Shown here: one piece after another, positions 1 to 5,657 of the stretch
Layout: each line of letters begins with the position of its first letter
How positions within the stretch are numbered: position 1 is the first letter of the stretch
Source of the DNA: JACPSX01 sp035288405 [NCBI: bacterium]
GTDB lineage: Bacteria; JACPSX01
DNA: 7,227 nt
Assembly: GCA_035288405.1 (NCBI GenBank)
Contig: DATEAK010000050.1
Location: 1-7,227 of the forward strand
Reading direction: 5' to 3'
Position numbers and translations under genes: made by a program
Notes under the pieces: generated by a model
Seen by the model: the letters and a program-made list of their open reading frames with translations, nothing else
Told to the model about the DNA's origin: nothing
Databases searched by the model: none

Positions 1-328
1 TGGCGTCCCGCATGGCGGCCAGATCCACAACCGCCGGCACGCCGGTAAAATCCTGCAATAAGACACGGGCAGGACGGAAAGCGATCTCCTTCTTGGGAGT
101 TTCCCCGGGACTCCAACGGGCCACGGCCTCCACGTCCTCCCGCTTGACAAAACGGCCGTCCTCACAGCGCAGCAAATTTTCCAGAAGGATTTTCAGGGAG
201 ACCGGCAAGCGGGAGAGATCAACTCCCAAAGACTTTTCGACAGCTTGCAGACGGAAAATCTCATAGGCCCGATGGTTCACCTGAAGATCGCCTTGGGCCC
301 CAAAACTATCAGGGTGGTGGGAACTCAT
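1..328 (-). CDS. acnA: Aconitate hydratase AcnA, N-terminal part (cut by the window edge)
   Basis: Aconitase isomerises citrate to isocitrate through cis-aconitate in the TCA cycle, using a 4Fe-4S cluster in the cytoplasm. The first 109 codons are present, starting at the ATG at 328-326. A GAAAGGA Shine-Dalgarno lies about seven bases upstream. The translation matches the conserved AcnA/IRP-type N-terminus: [17 protein letters not shown] at about residues 38-54, then [20 protein letters not shown] at about 84-103, the hallmark of this family. The cluster-binding cysteines lie beyond the window edge and cannot be checked. The gene follows gltA on the same strand, so two consecutive TCA enzymes are adjacent. 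An intrinsic terminator separates them, so acnA probably has its own promoter. Family assignment is by recognition of the sequence; I see no frame disruption. Confidence 0.93.
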   Translation of the reverse strand, partial: MSSHHPDSFGAQGDLQVNHRAYEIFRLQAVEKSLGVDLSRLPVSLKILLENLLRCEDGRFVKREDVEAVARWSPGETPKKEIAFRPARVLLQDFTGVPAVVDLAAMRDA

Positions 329-365
329 GGGAAGTCCTTTCGAAGTTCAGTTTGGGTTCCCATCC

Positions 366-374
366 ATCATACCA
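366..374 (-). promoter_or_regulatory. Possible extended -10 promoter for acnA
   Basis: On the minus strand the bases read TGG-TATGAT, an extended -10 element about 38 bases before the acnA ATG and just after the gltA terminator. No convincing -35 hexamer lies at the usual distance, where the T-tract of the terminator falls. The placement is sensible for a gene cut off from its upstream neighbour by a terminator, but the motif is short. Confidence 0.35.
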
Positions 375-382
375 GATTGGAC

Positions 383-414
383 AAAAAAAGCCGCTGCCGG
401 ATTCCGGCAGCGGC
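383..414 (-). terminator. Rho-independent terminator of gltA
   Basis: Read on the minus strand, a 10-bp GC-rich stem (GCCGCTGCCG paired with CGGCAGCGGC, arms at 414-405 and 399-390) closes a five-base loop. It is followed at once by seven T residues (389-383). It starts 31 bases after the gltA stop codon. Stem, loop and T-tract all fit a classical intrinsic terminator, and its orientation matches gltA. Confidence 0.9.
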
Positions 415-445
415 CCTGACGACAACAACCTTTCGGGATGAACGT

Positions 446-1741
446 CTAGCCCTTGGCCCTCTGGCTCATGGAGACGTAATCCCGCCGCCCATAGCCCAGG
501 AACACCTGACGCGGCCGGGCGATCTTCTGTTCCGGATCATCCAGCATTTCTTCCCACTGCGCAATCCAGCCGGCGGTTCGGGGAATCGCAAAAAGAACCG
601 GGAACAGGTCCACCGGGAAGCCCATGGCCTGGTAAATAATTCCCGAGTAGAAATCCACGTTCGGGTAGAGCTTCCGGGTAATGAAGTACTCGTCCTCGAG
701 GGCGATCTTCTCCAACTCCAGGGCGATATCAAGCAAGGGGTTTTTCCCCGTCACTTCGAAGACCGCATCGGCGGTCTGCTTGATGATCTTGGCCCGCGGG
801 TCATAGTTCTTATAGATCCGGTGACCGAACCCCATGAGCTTACCTTCACCGGCCTTCACCTTCTTGATGAACTCGGGGATCTTGGACTTGGAGCCGATCT
901 CCGTGAGCATGCGCAGGACGGCCTCATTGGCTCCTCCGTGCAAGGGGCCATAGAGTGCAGCGGCAGCAGCCGCTACGCAACTGTAGGGATCGGACTCCGC
1001 GCTGCCGACGGCGCGCATGGCGTTGGCGCTGCAATTTTGCTCGTGATCACAGTGGAGAATAAAGAGGATATCCAGAGCCCTCTCCAACACCGGGTCCGGC
1101 TTGTACTTCACCTCGGTGGTCTTGAAGAGCATGTTCAGGAAATTCCCGGTGTAGCTCAGATCGTTGTCCGGATACGCATAGCGCATGCCGACGCTGTGGC
1201 GATAGGCGTATGCGGCGATGGTCGGCATCTTGGCGATAAGCCGGTGCGTCTGCAGTTGGCGCACCTCCCGATCCCGGACCTTCTTGGCGTCGGGGTAGAA
1301 GGTGGACAAGGCGGCCACCGTGCTCACCAGCATCCCCATGGGATGGGCGTCGTAGTGGAATCCATCCATAAATTTCTTGATCTGTTCATGGACGAGCGTG
1401 TGGTGGGTGATATTGTAGATCCACTGGGAGATCTCCGCTTCCGATGGAAGCTCTCCGTAGAGCGTGAGGTACGACACCTCCATGAAGTTGCTCTTTTCGG
1501 CCAGTTGGTCGATGGGGTAACCGCGGTACATCAGGATCCCTTTGTCGCCATCGATGTAGGTGATCTTGCTTGTGCAGGAAGCCGTATTCATGAAGGCCGG
1601 ATCGTAGCACATCAGGCCAAAGTCATCCGGCGATTCCTTCATTTGGCGAAAATCCGCGGACCGGATTGACTCGTTGGCGATGGGGATCTCGAAGGTCTTA
1701 CCGGTCCGGTTGTCAGTCACAGTGAGGCTGGGCTTACCCAT
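446..1741 (-). CDS. gltA: Citrate synthase (type II, hexameric-type)
   Basis: This enzyme condenses acetyl-CoA with oxaloacetate to give citrate and CoA, the entry step of the TCA cycle, in the cytoplasm. The 431-residue product has the length of bacterial type II enzymes such as E. coli GltA. Catalytic residues are all visible: His268 in GPLHGGANE, His307 in MGFGHRIYK and Asp363 in PNVDFYSG. The conserved HCDHEQNCSAN segment is at 230-240. The N-terminal beta domain (about residues 1-60, with TYIDGDKGILMYRGYPI just after) is also typical of the hexameric class. Start at the ATG at 1741-1739, with AGGGAGA about five bases upstream; stop TAG at 448-446. It is followed by an intrinsic terminator and then acnA on the same strand. 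I see no broken motif. Confidence 0.98.
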   Translation of the reverse strand: MGKPSLTVTDNRTGKTFEIPIANESIRSADFRQMKESPDDFGLMCYDPAFMNTASCTSKITYIDGDKGILMYRGYPIDQLAEKSNFMEVSYLTLYGELPSEAEISQWIYNITHHTLVHEQIKKFMDGFHYDAHPMGMLVSTVAALSTFYPDAKKVRDREVRQLQTHRLIAKMPTIAAYAYRHSVGMRYAYPDNDLSYTGNFLNMLFKTTEVKYKPDPVLERALDILFILHCDHEQNCSANAMRAVGSAESDPYSCVAAAAAALYGPLHGGANEAVLRMLTEIGSKSKIPEFIKKVKAGEGKLMGFGHRIYKNYDPRAKIIKQTADAVFEVTGKNPLLDIALELEKIALEDEYFITRKLYPNVDFYSGIIYQAMGFPVDLFPVLFAIPRTAGWIAQWEEMLDDPEQKIARPRQVFLGYGRRDYVSMSQRAKG

Positions 1742-2210
1742 TTCCGTTCTCCCTATCCCAAATCAAATCTTAGCCCCTCCTTCTCCACCAGGAACCTGAA
1801 CCCGCTTCGGTTCCACAACCACCTCCTCTCTTTATCTCTTATAGGAAATTAAGTAAATATCCCAGGATTGCAGGAAATCTCTACACCGATTTAATTATAA
1901 GTCCCACCCAATTTTCGCGCTACTGCTCGATTTCCTGGGGCCATTTCCCCCCATGGCCGCGGGGAACGACTTCTCGTAATATTTTGCCATAATTTCCGCG
2001 CAGTTGGAAGCAATTTAGAAGTTTCTTCTCGGCCCTTTCCATCCCCTCGGTACTTCTCCAGCACGGCTCACCCCGATTATGTTACATTTCAAGTGGCAAC
2101 CGAGGGTTGTCCAGCTCCATCAGAGGACAGGACATCTATAGCGCACAAGTCCATTCCAACTCGGCGGAAAATCAATCGTTGGCATCCCTCCGACAACGAA
2201 GAGGTGACCG
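1742..2210. other. Intergenic region between divergent gltA and the MBL-fold gene
   Basis: There are 469 bases with no credible gene. The gltA ribosome site (AGGGAGA on the minus strand) is at its left end and GAGGTGA for the MBL gene at its right end. An AT-rich stretch at about 1840-1905 carries the possible gltA -10. A small inverted repeat (GGAACC at 1791-1796, GGTTCC at 1809-1814) lies in the gltA leader, and another (GGCCAT at 1939-1944, ATGGCC at 1953-1958) further right. I recognise no riboswitch or RNA gene, and no strong promoter for the plus-strand gene. Confidence 0.6.
1894..1899 (-). promoter_or_regulatory. Possible -10 box for gltA
   Basis: On the minus strand a perfect TATAAT sits in an AT-rich patch about 150 bases before the gltA start. 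No good -35 match lies 16-18 bases upstream, so this is only a candidate. It would imply a 5' leader of about 145 bases. Confidence 0.3.
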
Positions 2211-3044
2211 ATGGGAACCAAAATCACCGTCCTCTCGGAAAATACGGTAAGGGGCCGTATTGAGGCCCTCGGCGAGGCCGGCATCTCATTTTTCCTGGAG
2301 ACCGACTCAGGCAACTACCTCTTTGACACCGGCCGGGGCCACGTGATCGTCCACAATGCACTGGTTTTCCGAAAAGACCTCGGATCGTTAAAGAAAATCC
2401 TTTTGAGTCATTCTCACCCCGATCACACCGGAGGGTTGGACAAGGTTTTGCGCTTGACCGGCGAGATCGAGGTCATGGCTCATCCGGATATCTTCCTCCA
2501 GAGGGTGCGCATGCGGGACCGGGAGAGAGTGCCCACGGGGGTCCCTTTTACGCGGGATTACCTGGAGGCGATGGGGGCACGGTTTCACTTGAGTCGGGAT
2601 TTCGGCCCGGTGGCACCAGGCATCTGCCTGACAGGTGAGGTTCCCAGACGAACGACGTTTGAGACCGGGGATTATGCCGGCCGCTTCCTCATTACGGAAG
2701 ACGGCATGATCCCCGATCCCATCCTGGACGATCAGTCGCTGGTTCTAGATACTCCCGACGGCCTGGTGATTGTCCTCGGCTGCGCCCACGCCGGGATCGT
2801 GAATATCATCACCCACGTGCTGGAAAAAACCGGCAAAACCCGCATTCGCGCCGTCCTGGGCGGCACCCACCTGGCCTTCAGTGCCCCCGAACAGTTAACC
2901 GCATCCCTCGAGGCTTTGAAGCAATTCGACCTCGGCGGGATCGGAGTCTCCCACTGCACCGGTCTGGAAGCCTCCGCCAGAGTGGCGAAGGAGTTTGGAG
3001 ATCGGGCCTTTTATTGCAATGTGGGGACCATTCTGGAGTTCTAG
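2211..3044 (+). CDS. MBL-fold metallohydrolase (COG1237-like)
   Basis: This is a 277-residue metallo-beta-lactamase-fold hydrolase. The metal-binding signature HSHPDHTGG is at residues 67-75 (His67, His69, Asp71, His72). Further candidate metal or substrate residues are His193 in GCAHAG, His220 in GGTH and His248 in SHCTG. The order of motifs (N-terminal strand ending LFDTG, then DDQSLVLDTPDG, GCAHAGIVNII, GGTHL, SHCTG) is that of the COG1237 group. That group includes archaeal enzymes linked to tetrahydromethanopterin synthesis and many bacterial members of unknown substrate. No signal peptide is seen, so it is likely cytoplasmic. Start at ATG 2211, with GAGGTGA five bases upstream. It stands alone and converges on sodB. 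The fold is sure; the substrate cannot be read from the sequence or its neighbours. Confidence 0.93.
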   Translation: MGTKITVLSENTVRGRIEALGEAGISFFLETDSGNYLFDTGRGHVIVHNALVFRKDLGSLKKILLSHSHPDHTGGLDKVLRLTGEIEVMAHPDIFLQRVRMRDRERVPTGVPFTRDYLEAMGARFHLSRDFGPVAPGICLTGEVPRRTTFETGDYAGRFLITEDGMIPDPILDDQSLVLDTPDGLVIVLGCAHAGIVNIITHVLEKTGKTRIRAVLGGTHLAFSAPEQLTASLEALKQFDLGGIGVSHCTGLEASARVAKEFGDRAFYCNVGTILEF

Positions 3045-3065
3045 AAACTTCGGCCTGACACTCCC

Positions 3066-3117
3066 CATATTCTCCCCTCGCCCCTTCGGGGAGAGGGTCA
3101 GGGTGAGGGGGTCTTCA
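3066..3117 (+). repeat. GC-rich palindromic repeat, copy A (between MBL gene and sodB)
   Basis: The copy starts near CCATATTCTC and contains a CCCC-TTC-GGGG hairpin (3081-3091). The tail is GAGAGGGTCAGGGTGAGGGG, followed by GTCTTCA. The same hairpin and tail recur at 4094-4242, 4837-4885 and 6985-7036. It fills the gap between two convergent genes, where its stem could also slow transcription from both sides. The stop codon of sodB (TGA on the minus strand, 3117-3115) is made from the final GTCTTCA. Similar palindromes are scattered in many bacterial genomes. Confidence 0.85.
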
Positions 3118-3690
3118 CCGCAGTCTCTTCTCCACCTCGTTCCACTTTACGTTTTTCATAAAAGCCTCTACGTATTTTCCCCGCTCCGTGGGTTTCCAAT
3201 CCACCGTATAGGCATGTTCCCACACGTCCATGACCAGGATGGGAGTAAAGCCGGCGGGGTGACCGTTTTCGTGATCCGAAATCCAACAGTTGAGAAGGCT
3301 GCCGTTTGTGGGATCCTGATAAAGAATCGCCCAGCCGATTCCCCGCATAAGGCCCGTGTTCTTGAAATCGGCTTCCCAGGTCTCATAGCTGCCGAACTGT
3401 GCCGCAAGCTTCTTTCCCAAAGTGGATTCCTTGCTTAGAGCTTCTTTGCCTCCCAGATTATCGAAGTAGTATTCATGGAGCCGCATACCATTGTACTCAA
3501 ATCCCAAGCGCCGCTTCTGTTCAGCGCACTCCGGAGTATTTCCTTTCCCTTCCCGGATCAACTGGGCAATCTGATCGTTCAGCTTGTTCGTGTTGGTCAC
3601 GTAGCCGTTATAGAGAGCGAGGTGCTGCTCGATCTGTGCCGCGCTGATCCCTTCCAACTCGTGTTTCCAGGTGTGCGCTGTGTATGCCAT
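3115..3690 (-). CDS. sodB: Superoxide dismutase, Fe/Mn family
   Basis: The enzyme turns superoxide into hydrogen peroxide and oxygen. No signal peptide is present, so it is likely cytoplasmic. The 191-residue length is normal. The four expected metal ligands are visible: His23 (IEQHLALYNGY), His72 (LHEYYFDNL), and Asp155 and His159 in MDVWEHAY. The spacing His-x6-Tyr in the first ligand helix is one residue shorter than in E. coli SodB. This matches the subfamily reading HFTLYQGYVTNTNKL known from Geobacter-like bacteria. Gly68 and His140 appear to stand where Fe or Mn enzymes place the metal-tuning glutamine, so metal preference is not settled and the symbol is tentative. The start at 3690 is fixed by AAGGAGGA eight bases upstream; the open frame continues to 3870 but that part is not protein-like. 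It converges on the MBL gene. Confidence 0.93.
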   Translation of the reverse strand: MAYTAHTWKHELEGISAAQIEQHLALYNGYVTNTNKLNDQIAQLIREGKGNTPECAEQKRRLGFEYNGMRLHEYYFDNLGGKEALSKESTLGKKLAAQFGSYETWEADFKNTGLMRGIGWAILYQDPTNGSLLNCWISDHENGHPAGFTPILVMDVWEHAYTVDWKPTERGKYVEAFMKNVKWNEVEKRLR

Positions 3691-4011
3691 CTCACTTTCC
3701 TCCTTGTACCGGATAATGAATTGTCGGCCCCCGCCAAGAACTTGCCGAAAACGCTCCGACAGACGGGTTCTGCAGGAAGACATCATGGATTCATTGGGAG
3801 AAGAAACCGGAAAAACTTCTGGTTTCCAGTGTCCCCAACGGAGTGCCCTGGGACAATAGGTCAAATACACTATTTTCCCCGGGAAAATTGAAGTTTTTGC
3901 CGGATATCCCTATTCGGGAGCGCTCAGTAGTATACTGCCTAGTTGAAAAGCTTTTCCGCACCACGGAAAAGTCCGGCAGCTCCCACAAGAACAGCGACAG
4001 GGGGGGTACGG
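3691..4011. other. Divergent intergenic region sodB / JAMM gene
   Basis: There are 321 bases without a credible gene. The sodB Shine-Dalgarno lies at the left end. Near the middle is a 17-bp perfect palindrome (see separate entry). A TATACT at 3931-3936, within the self-complementary AGTATACT, could be a -10 for the plus-strand gene, but no -35 fits it. A run of seven G residues at 4000-4006, five bases before the ATG at 4012, could serve as a purine-rich ribosome site. I see no clear promoter for sodB. Confidence 0.55.
3872..3888. promoter_or_regulatory. 17-bp perfect palindrome, possible operator
   Basis: ATTTTCCC-C-GGGAAAAT, with arms of eight bases around one central C. It lies between divergent sodB and the JAMM gene, where a dimeric regulator could bind and control either gene. 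No family of regulator is implied by the sequence alone. A related GGGAAAACC/GGTTTTCCC stem occurs after the JAMM gene, so it might instead belong to a dispersed element. Confidence 0.35.
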
Positions 4012-4692
4012 ATGCAGACTTCGATGGAAAGAACGCTAGTAGTCGATAGCCCCGCCAGGCGAACCCGGAGTCAAACAGTTCTCCCAGTTTCCTACCCCTC
4101 TCCCCTGGCGGGAGAGGGCCAAGACATTCTCCCCCTCTCCCCAAGGGGAAAAGGCCAAGAACTTCTCCCCCTCTCCCCTTGGGGAAAAGGCCAAGAACTT
4201 CTCCCCCTCTCCCCTTGGGGAGAGGGCAAGGGTGAGGGGGTCTTCATCCCCAGGGACCTACTGGAACAACTCGCTGAGGTCTGCGTGGAGGCTCTGCCCC
4301 ACAAGGCCTACGGCTTGGTGGGAGGCAAAGACCTTCATCATCCCCAGAACATCTACCCTTGTTCCACAAACCTCAGGAACACTCCGGAGTGGAAGCGGGT
4401 ATTTGAATCTTTCGGAGATTTCTACAAGGAGCCGGACCGGGGCTTCGTTATCACGCCCAGAGAATACCTGGAGACCAGCAAGAAAATGGCGGACCGCGGG
4501 GAGTCTTTTATCGGCGTTTTTCATTCCCACCGCTGCCGCTGTGCCGAGCCCTCCGAAGTGGACATGGCGTTTCACTTCGACTCCAGCCTGCTCTATATCA
4601 TCGTTTCGGTCGTGGACACGGATAATCCCGAGGTCAAGATTTACCGTCTCCATAAGACGCACTACGAAGAAATCCCGTTCCAGATCTTCTAA
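4012..4692 (+). CDS. JAMM/MPN-domain protein with repeat-encoded N-terminal segment
   Basis: The C-terminal ~150 residues form a JAMM (Mov34/MPN/PAD-1) domain, a zinc isopeptidase fold. The metal motif is HSH-x7-S-x2-D: His171, His173, Ser181 and Asp184 (numbered from ATG 4012). The usual glutamate of the P-x-E-x-C-G motif is replaced: LPHKAYGLVGG puts Lys98 there, so catalysis is uncertain. Residues about 29-76 are encoded by four tandem copies of a GC-rich palindrome and read as near-repeats of LPLSPWGKGQEL. Residues 1-28 are unlike any domain I know. No ATG, GTG or TTG exists in frame between the array and the start of the domain. A functional product must therefore begin upstream and translate the repeats, unless the gene is decaying or uses a rare start. 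ATG 4012 has a G-run five bases upstream; a TTG at 3943 is an alternative. The gene stands alone; partner unknown. Confidence 0.65.
   Translation: MQTSMERTLVVDSPARRTRSQTVLPVSYPSPLAGEGQDILPLSPRGKGQELLPLSPWGKGQELLPLSPWGEGKGEGVFIPRDLLEQLAEVCVEALPHKAYGLVGGKDLHHPQNIYPCSTNLRNTPEWKRVFESFGDFYKEPDRGFVITPREYLETSKKMADRGESFIGVFHSHRCRCAEPSEVDMAFHFDSSLLYIIVSVVDTDNPEVKIYRLHKTHYEEIPFQIF
4094..4242 (+). repeat. Tandem array of four palindromic repeat units (period about 36 bp) inside the JAMM gene
   Basis: Units begin near 4095, 4131, 4167 and 4203. The last three are spaced exactly 36 bases, which is 12 codons. Each unit has CCCTCTCCCC, a short loop, GGGG(A)AGAGG or GGGGAAAAGG, then CCAAGAACTT. The last unit ends GGCAAGGGTGAGGGG plus GTCTTCA, as in copy A. 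The first unit has a 9-bp stem (4096-4104 with 4110-4118). The array is in frame with the JAMM domain and keeps the reading frame open throughout. Confidence 0.9.
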
Positions 4693-4718
4693 GAGTTCTG
4701 CACTAGGCCGGCTGTTGT

Positions 4719-4751
4719 CCGGGAAAACCACCCCCCCTCAGGTTTTCCCGG
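4719..4751 (+). other. Strong stem-loop after the JAMM gene
   Basis: An 11-bp perfect stem (CCGGGAAAACC at 4719-4729, GGTTTTCCCGG at 4741-4751) closes an 11-base C-rich loop, 26 bases after the JAMM stop. There is no T-tract, so it is not a classical intrinsic terminator. It could protect or end the transcript. The right arm overlaps a second possible hairpin (CCGGGC 4748-4753 with GCCCGG 4760-4765), so the two stems exclude each other. Confidence 0.55.
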
Positions 4752-4836
4752 GCTTGCCGGCCCGGTGCATTTGTTCTGAAATTCCCCGCAGAATCTTCTA
4801 CATTCATTGCCGCTCCAAGGCGATTGTCCTCCTCCC

Positions 4837-4885
4837 ATATTTCTCTCCTCGCCCCATCTTGGGGAGAGGAGAAAGGTGAGGGGCA
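4837..4885 (+). repeat. GC-rich palindromic repeat, copy C
   Basis: It starts CATATTTCTC, like copy A. It then has CTCGCCCC, a short loop, GGGGAGAGGAG and the tail AAAGGTGAGGGG. Orientation is the same as in the other copies. It is intergenic. Confidence 0.8.
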
Positions 4886-5037
4886 ATTTCTTTAGCAGGT
4901 CGTCCAGTAAGCCTTACCAGGAGAACCCGGCGGGGATTTCCACAGAATTTCGTGCATGTTGGGATTTCACAACAAGTTAGGATAAACCGTTGGAATACGT
5001 GACCCGATAGAGAGGGGACGAATGCGTGTGGGAGTCA

Positions 5038-5061
5038 CCCCCCCCCTTTGAAAAAGGGGGG
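5038..5061. repeat. Second palindrome type (C-run / G-run hairpin)
   Basis: CCCCCCTTT (5041-5049) pairs perfectly with AAAGGGGGG (5053-5061) around a GAA loop. Only one copy is seen here, so calling it a dispersed repeat rests on the general frequency of such hairpins in bacterial intergenic DNA. Confidence 0.6.
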
Positions 5062-5096
5062 AATAATAGGGAAGAAATTCTAAGTTAGCGCTTATG

Positions 5097-5121
5097 CCCC
5101 CAGCGGGGGAGGGGTGGGGGG
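5097..5121. repeat. Short GC hairpin with G-rich tail
   Basis: CCCCC (5097-5101) pairs with GGGGG (5105-5109) around AGC, followed by AGGGGTGGGGGG. The hairpin-plus-tail layout resembles a degenerate copy of the main palindrome family. Confidence 0.45.
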
Positions 5122-5165
5122 AAGACGACACGCAGTGAAAGGAACTGTTATGGATCGAGGCTGTA

Positions 5166-5174
5166 TGAGATAAT
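5166..5174 (+). promoter_or_regulatory. Possible extended -10 promoter for the HEPN/MNT pair
   Basis: TGA-GATAAT fits an extended -10 element, in an AT-rich patch about 43 bases before the HEPN start codon. There is no good -35 match. Confidence 0.3.
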
Positions 5175-5216
5175 AATTTTAAGTTCGAGGAATGAAATAC
5201 CAAAGGAGGAATCCGG

Positions 5217-5657
5217 ATGAATCCCATTCGGGACTCACAATTTCGCCTGGAGTTAGCGGCGGGTTTCCTCAGAGAAGCCGAACAGGACCTCGGACTTTCC
5301 CGTTGGCGCTCCTGCGTGGACAATGCCCAGATGGCCATCGAAAACGCGGCCAAGGCCGTTGTTGCCATGCGCGGCCCGGTCCCCAAAACCCATCAGATCG
5401 AGAAGGCGCTGTCCAGACTGTGCAAAGATCCCCTGCTGAAGAGTTTGAGGACGGAGATAGCCACTCTCGGAGAGATCGCCCGGAAACTGGGGTTTGAAGA
5501 GCATATTCGCACCGATTATGGCGATGAGACCCATTACCGAACACCATGGGAGCTCTTTGATCAGGAAAGCGCTGAAGAGGCGGTGAGCCTGGCACGGAGG
5601 GCTCACGATACCGCCCAGAGGATCATCGAAAAATGGCCGCAAAAGAAAAGAAAGTAA
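5217..5657 (+). CDS. HEPN-domain protein (probable toxin of a HEPN/MNT pair)
   Basis: HEPN proteins paired with minimal nucleotidyltransferases usually act as RNA-cleaving toxins in the cytoplasm. The 146-residue product is helical. Helix residues 33-52 (CVDNAQMAIENAAKAVVAMR) lead into GPVPKTHQIEKAL, the characteristic (P)KTH turn of this family. The C-terminal YRTPWELFDQESAEEAVSLARRA is also typical. Arg52 and His59 give an R-x6-H pattern, at the edge of the R-x4-6-H range quoted for HEPN nucleases. The (P)KTH histidine is common in this subfamily, so this is not proof of nuclease activity. ATG 5217 has a strong AAAGGAGGA six bases upstream. Its 3' end overlaps the next gene by 25 bases, which suggests coupled translation. 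Toxin function is inferred from the pairing. Confidence 0.88.
   Translation: MNPIRDSQFRLELAAGFLREAEQDLGLSRWRSCVDNAQMAIENAAKAVVAMRGPVPKTHQIEKALSRLCKDPLLKSLRTEIATLGEIARKLGFEEHIRTDYGDETHYRTPWELFDQESAEEAVSLARRAHDTAQRIIEKWPQKKRK

Larger units (their letters stand above)
4693..5216. other. Non-coding stretch rich in palindromes
   Basis: There are 524 bases between the JAMM gene and the HEPN gene with no credible coding sequence. It holds a strong stem-loop right after the JAMM gene, a copy of the dispersed palindrome at 4837-4885, a C-run/G-run hairpin at 5041-5061 and a further short hairpin with a G-rich tail at 5097-5121. Its right end carries the possible promoter and strong ribosome site of the HEPN gene. 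The piece at 4890-5030 shows nothing I can name. Confidence 0.6.

Noticed and set aside
245-1669. A 474-codon open frame on the plus strand opposite gltA
   Set aside because: It is exactly antisense to a perfectly conserved citrate synthase, shows no known motif, and is explained by the codon bias of the real gene.
1791-1814. GGAACC/GGTTCC inverted repeat in the gltA leader as an attenuator or riboswitch
   Set aside because: The stem is only five or six bases, no alternative structure or T-tract accompanies it, and no known riboswitch class fits.
3691-3870. N-terminal extension of sodB by 60 codons
   Set aside because: The strong AAGGAGGA site and the family-typical start at 3690 fix the start; the extension is not protein-like and crosses the divergent regulatory region.
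4094-4242. CRISPR array, because of the 36-bp period
   Set aside because: The units abut without unique spacers and are palindromic, in-frame coding repeats; a CRISPR array needs variable spacers between the repeats.
4719-4751. Intrinsic terminator for the JAMM gene
   Set aside because: The stem is strong but no T-tract follows it, so I list it only as a stem-loop.
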